From assembly GCA_035559335.1 (NCBI GenBank), contig DATMBH010000171.1:1-8030 (forward strand): a stretch of 8,030 bases of DNA, given 5' to 3'. The stretch is from DASXPG01 sp035559335 (lineage in GTDB: Bacteria; Gemmatimonadota; Gemmatimonadetes; Gemmatimonadales; JACORV01). Positions 6,511 to 8,030 of the stretch are shown one piece after another. Position numbers and translations under genes: made by a program. How positions within the stretch are numbered: position 1 is the first letter of the stretch; the number at the start of each line of letters is the position of its first letter. The notes under the pieces were generated by a model, which was not told where the DNA came from, did not search any database, and saw nothing but the letters and a program-made list of their open reading frames with translations.

Positions 6511-6516
6511 CGGCCG

Positions 6517-7926
6517 CTAAACCTCCTCCACCTTGGCCATGTTGGTCGAGCTGGGTCGGTCGAAGGGCGCGCCGGCGATGGCGACCACGCGGTCGCCGGG
6601 CCTAGCGTAGCCGCGTTCGAGTATCGCGGCGCGCGCCGCGCCGAGCATGGCCTCGTAGCGTGGCGGCTGGTCGGCGTAGAGCGGGATGACGCCCCAGTTG
6701 AGGGCTAGCTGGCGGTAAACCTTGGGTTCCTCGGTGACGCCGAGGATGGGCATGGGCGGTCGCGCGGCCGAGACCACGCGCACCGAGAAGCCGCTCTTGG
6801 TGAAGCACACGATGATGGGCGCGTGCAGCATGCGTGCGGCGGCTACCGCGGCCGCGGCCACGGCGTGCTCGGTGCGGGCCGGCAGGTCCTCGGTGCTCTC
6901 GCGGCTCTCGCGGCGGCGGATTCCGAGTTCGTGCTTCTCCATCTCGCGGATGATGCGGTCCATGGCTTCGATGGCCTCGCGCGGGTACTGCCCGGCGGCG
7001 GTTTCCGCCGAGAGCATGACCGCGTCGGTGCCGTCGAGGATGGCGTTGGCGACGTCGGAGGCCTCGGCGCGGGTGGGCCGCGGGTTCTGGACCATGGATT
7101 CCAGCATCTGGGTGGCCGTTATCACCGGACGGCGGTGCTCGATCGCCTTGCGGATCAGCCGTTTCTGGACCAGCGGCACTTCCTCGAACGGCAGTTCCAC
7201 GCCCAGGTCGCCGCGAGCCACCATGATGCCGTCGGCGGCCTCGATGATGCGGTCGGCGTCGGCCAGCGCGGTATCCTTTTCGATCTTGGCGATGACGCGG
7301 GTGGTTTTCGGCACCAGCTCCCGCAGCGCCGCGATGTCCTCGGCGCGCCTGACGAACGACAGGGCCACGAAGTCCACGTCGTGCTGGGCGGCGAAGGCGG
7401 CGTCGGCCTTGTCCTTGTCGGTGAGCGGCGGCGCCGAGACCTGCACGCCGGGCAGGTTCATTCCCTTGTTGCTCTTCAGCTTGCCGCCGTAGATGACGCG
7501 CGCTTCGACGCGGGGCGGCGCGACGCGGGTGACCTCGCAGGCCAGCAGCCCGTCGTCGAGCAGGATGCGGGCGCCGACGCTGACGTCGTCGGCCAGTTCC
7601 CGGTAAGTGGTTGGGATCTCGCCGGGCTGGGCCACCGCCTCGGGGGCGAACACCACCGTGGTGTCGGGAACGAGGTCGATTGCCTTCCTGAGGCTGCCGA
7701 CGCGGATGCGTGGGCCCTGGAGGTCGAGCAGCACGGCCACGGGCCGACCGGCGGCCTCCGAGGCGGCGCGCACCATGCGGATCAGCTCGGCGCGCTGCTC
7801 GGCGGTGCCGTGGCTGGCGTTGATGCGGGCGACGTCCATGCCCGCCTCGACCAGGGTGGCTATGGTCTCGGGCGTGCTGGAGGCGGGCCCGAGCGTGGCG
7901 ACGATCTTGGTGCGTCGGATATGCAC
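6517..7926 (-). CDS. pyk: Pyruvate kinase
   Basis: A 469-residue cytoplasmic enzyme of glycolysis that transfers phosphate from phosphoenolpyruvate to ADP, giving pyruvate and ATP. The N-terminus RRTKIVATLGPAS (4-16) leads into the barrel with RINASHG (34-40), where Asn36, Ser38 and His39 are the usual nucleotide/potassium-site residues. The B domain spans about 71-167. IAKIEKDTA (212-220) has the catalytic Lys214 and metal ligand Glu216, and VARGDLGVE (236-244) has Asp240. ITATQMLESM (269-278) and SAETAAGQYP (306-315) follow. The C-terminal regulatory domain runs from about 350 to the end, with the usual STNMAKVEEV tail; no extra phosphotransfer domain is fused. Residues 68-77 (DLQGPRIRVG) match the potassium-independent subgroup, with Arg73 at the position that is Glu or Lys in most enzymes. 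The start is GTG at 7924-7926: an in-frame stop lies at 7969-7971 and no ATG, GTG or TTG lies between. No Shine-Dalgarno sequence is present. Confidence 0.97.
   Translation of the reverse strand: MHIRRTKIVATLGPASSTPETIATLVEAGMDVARINASHGTAEQRAELIRMVRAASEAAGRPVAVLLDLQGPRIRVGSLRKAIDLVPDTTVVFAPEAVAQPGEIPTTYRELADDVSVGARILLDDGLLACEVTRVAPPRVEARVIYGGKLKSNKGMNLPGVQVSAPPLTDKDKADAAFAAQHDVDFVALSFVRRAEDIAALRELVPKTTRVIAKIEKDTALADADRIIEAADGIMVARGDLGVELPFEEVPLVQKRLIRKAIEHRRPVITATQMLESMVQNPRPTRAEASDVANAILDGTDAVMLSAETAAGQYPREAIEAMDRIIREMEKHELGIRRRESRESTEDLPARTEHAVAAAAVAAARMLHAPIIVCFTKSGFSVRVVSAARPPMPILGVTEEPKVYRQLALNWGVIPLYADQPPRYEAMLGAARAAILERGYARPGDRVVAIAGAPFDRPSSTNMAKVEEV
6521..6527 (-). promoter_or_regulatory. 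Strong ribosome binding site encoded in the pyk C-terminus
   Basis: The coding-strand bases AGGAGGT are a complete match to the anti-Shine-Dalgarno core and lie in the codons for the final Glu-Glu-Val of pyruvate kinase. They precede the GTG of the PhnP-like gene by 10 bases, slightly longer than ideal. Translation of pyk must pass over this site, so output of the two genes is probably linked. Confidence 0.65.
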
Positions 7927-7932
7927 GGAGAG

Positions 7933-7938
7933 AAGATA
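7933..7938 (-). promoter_or_regulatory. Possible -10 box of a leaderless pyk promoter
   Basis: TATCTT lies on the coding strand at exactly -12 to -7 relative to the GTG start of pyk. A -10 element there would place the transcript start at or next to the start codon, giving a leaderless message. This fits the absence of a Shine-Dalgarno sequence. The best -35 candidate, GGCACA with a 16-bp spacer, matches the bacterial consensus at only three of six bases. Confidence 0.4.
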
Positions 7939-7967
7939 GCGCGGCCGGCGGCCCTGTGCCTGCCGCA

Positions 7968-8001
7968 GTCAGACGCCCCGCACCAGCTCGCTGCGTCTGA
8001 C
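7968..8001. promoter_or_regulatory. 9-bp perfect inverted repeat upstream of pyk
   Basis: GTCAGACGC (7968-7976) and its exact complement GCGTCTGAC (7993-8001) are separated by 16 bases. The arms lie about 40-75 bases upstream of the pyk start, just upstream of the proposed promoter. No T-tract follows on either strand, so an intrinsic terminator is unlikely. A regulator operator is the simplest reading, and a 25-bp arm-to-arm distance is compatible with a dimer contacting two sites. No known operator consensus is recognised. Confidence 0.45.
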
Positions 8002-8013
8002 CGGCGGGACGGG

Positions 8014-8025
8014 CGAGCCGGCTCG
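8014..8025. repeat. 12-bp perfect palindrome near the window edge
   Basis: CGAGCCGGCTCG reads the same on both strands. It lies 12 bases beyond the outer arm of the pyk-upstream inverted repeat. It could be part of the same control region or a chance product of the GC-rich composition. Confidence 0.35.
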
Positions 8026-8030
8026 GCGCC

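Noticed and set aside
7968..8001. Inverted repeat considered as an intrinsic terminator for an upstream gene.
   Set aside because: The loop is 16 bases and no T-tract follows on either strand.
7969..8030. Possible C-terminal end of an upstream minus-strand gene, ending in SELVRGV and a TGA at 7969-7971.
   Set aside because: Only about 20 codons are visible, open frames of this length are common at this GC content, and other frames here are open too. The sequence beyond 8030 would decide it.
7921..8030. Plus-strand frame open from an ATG at 7921 to the window edge.
   Set aside because: It overlaps the pyk start on the opposite strand, has no recognisable product, and chance openness is expected in GC-rich DNA.

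Overview
The window is GC-rich bacterial chromosome. All eight genes I can support lie on the minus strand, so transcription runs from high to low coordinates. The gene content is mostly housekeeping. High GC, an exported sugar-isomerase-like protein, a long atypical class II aldolase and several GTG starts would suit a soil or sediment bacterium such as a member of the Gemmatimonadota. That placement is inference from general gene character, not from a marker gene.

Layout in transcription order. A short leader (7927-8030) holds a 9-bp inverted repeat, a 12-bp palindrome and a possible leaderless promoter. Next come pyruvate kinase (pyk), a PhnP-like metallo-beta-lactamase-fold hydrolase (6-bp gap), a 473-residue class II aldolase-like protein (47-bp gap), a YtxH-family single-pass membrane protein (9-bp gap) and a YihY/BrkB-family membrane protein (6-bp gap). 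These five are packed like an operon. After a 53-bp gap made largely of a G-rich 7-bp tandem repeat comes threonine aldolase (ltaE). After a 147-bp gap that opens with an 8-bp tandem repeat comes a second cluster of two overlapping genes: an exported TIM-barrel sugar phosphate isomerase/epimerase-like protein and a ComEC-type metallo-beta-lactamase lipoprotein.

How the genes may work together. Pyruvate kinase and the aldolase-like protein point to central carbon metabolism, with the PhnP-like hydrolase between them. YtxH and YihY are both envelope proteins of poorly known function. The last two genes both carry export signals and overlap by 8 bp, so they are probably made together and act outside the cytoplasm, but their substrates cannot be read from sequence.

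I see no CRISPR array, transposase, tRNA, rRNA, phage gene or recognisable defence system. The most unusual points are the altered active-site region of the aldolase-like protein, an Arg variant of the potassium-independent pyruvate kinase signature, and two different G-rich tandem repeats that each begin at a stop codon and together bracket ltaE.
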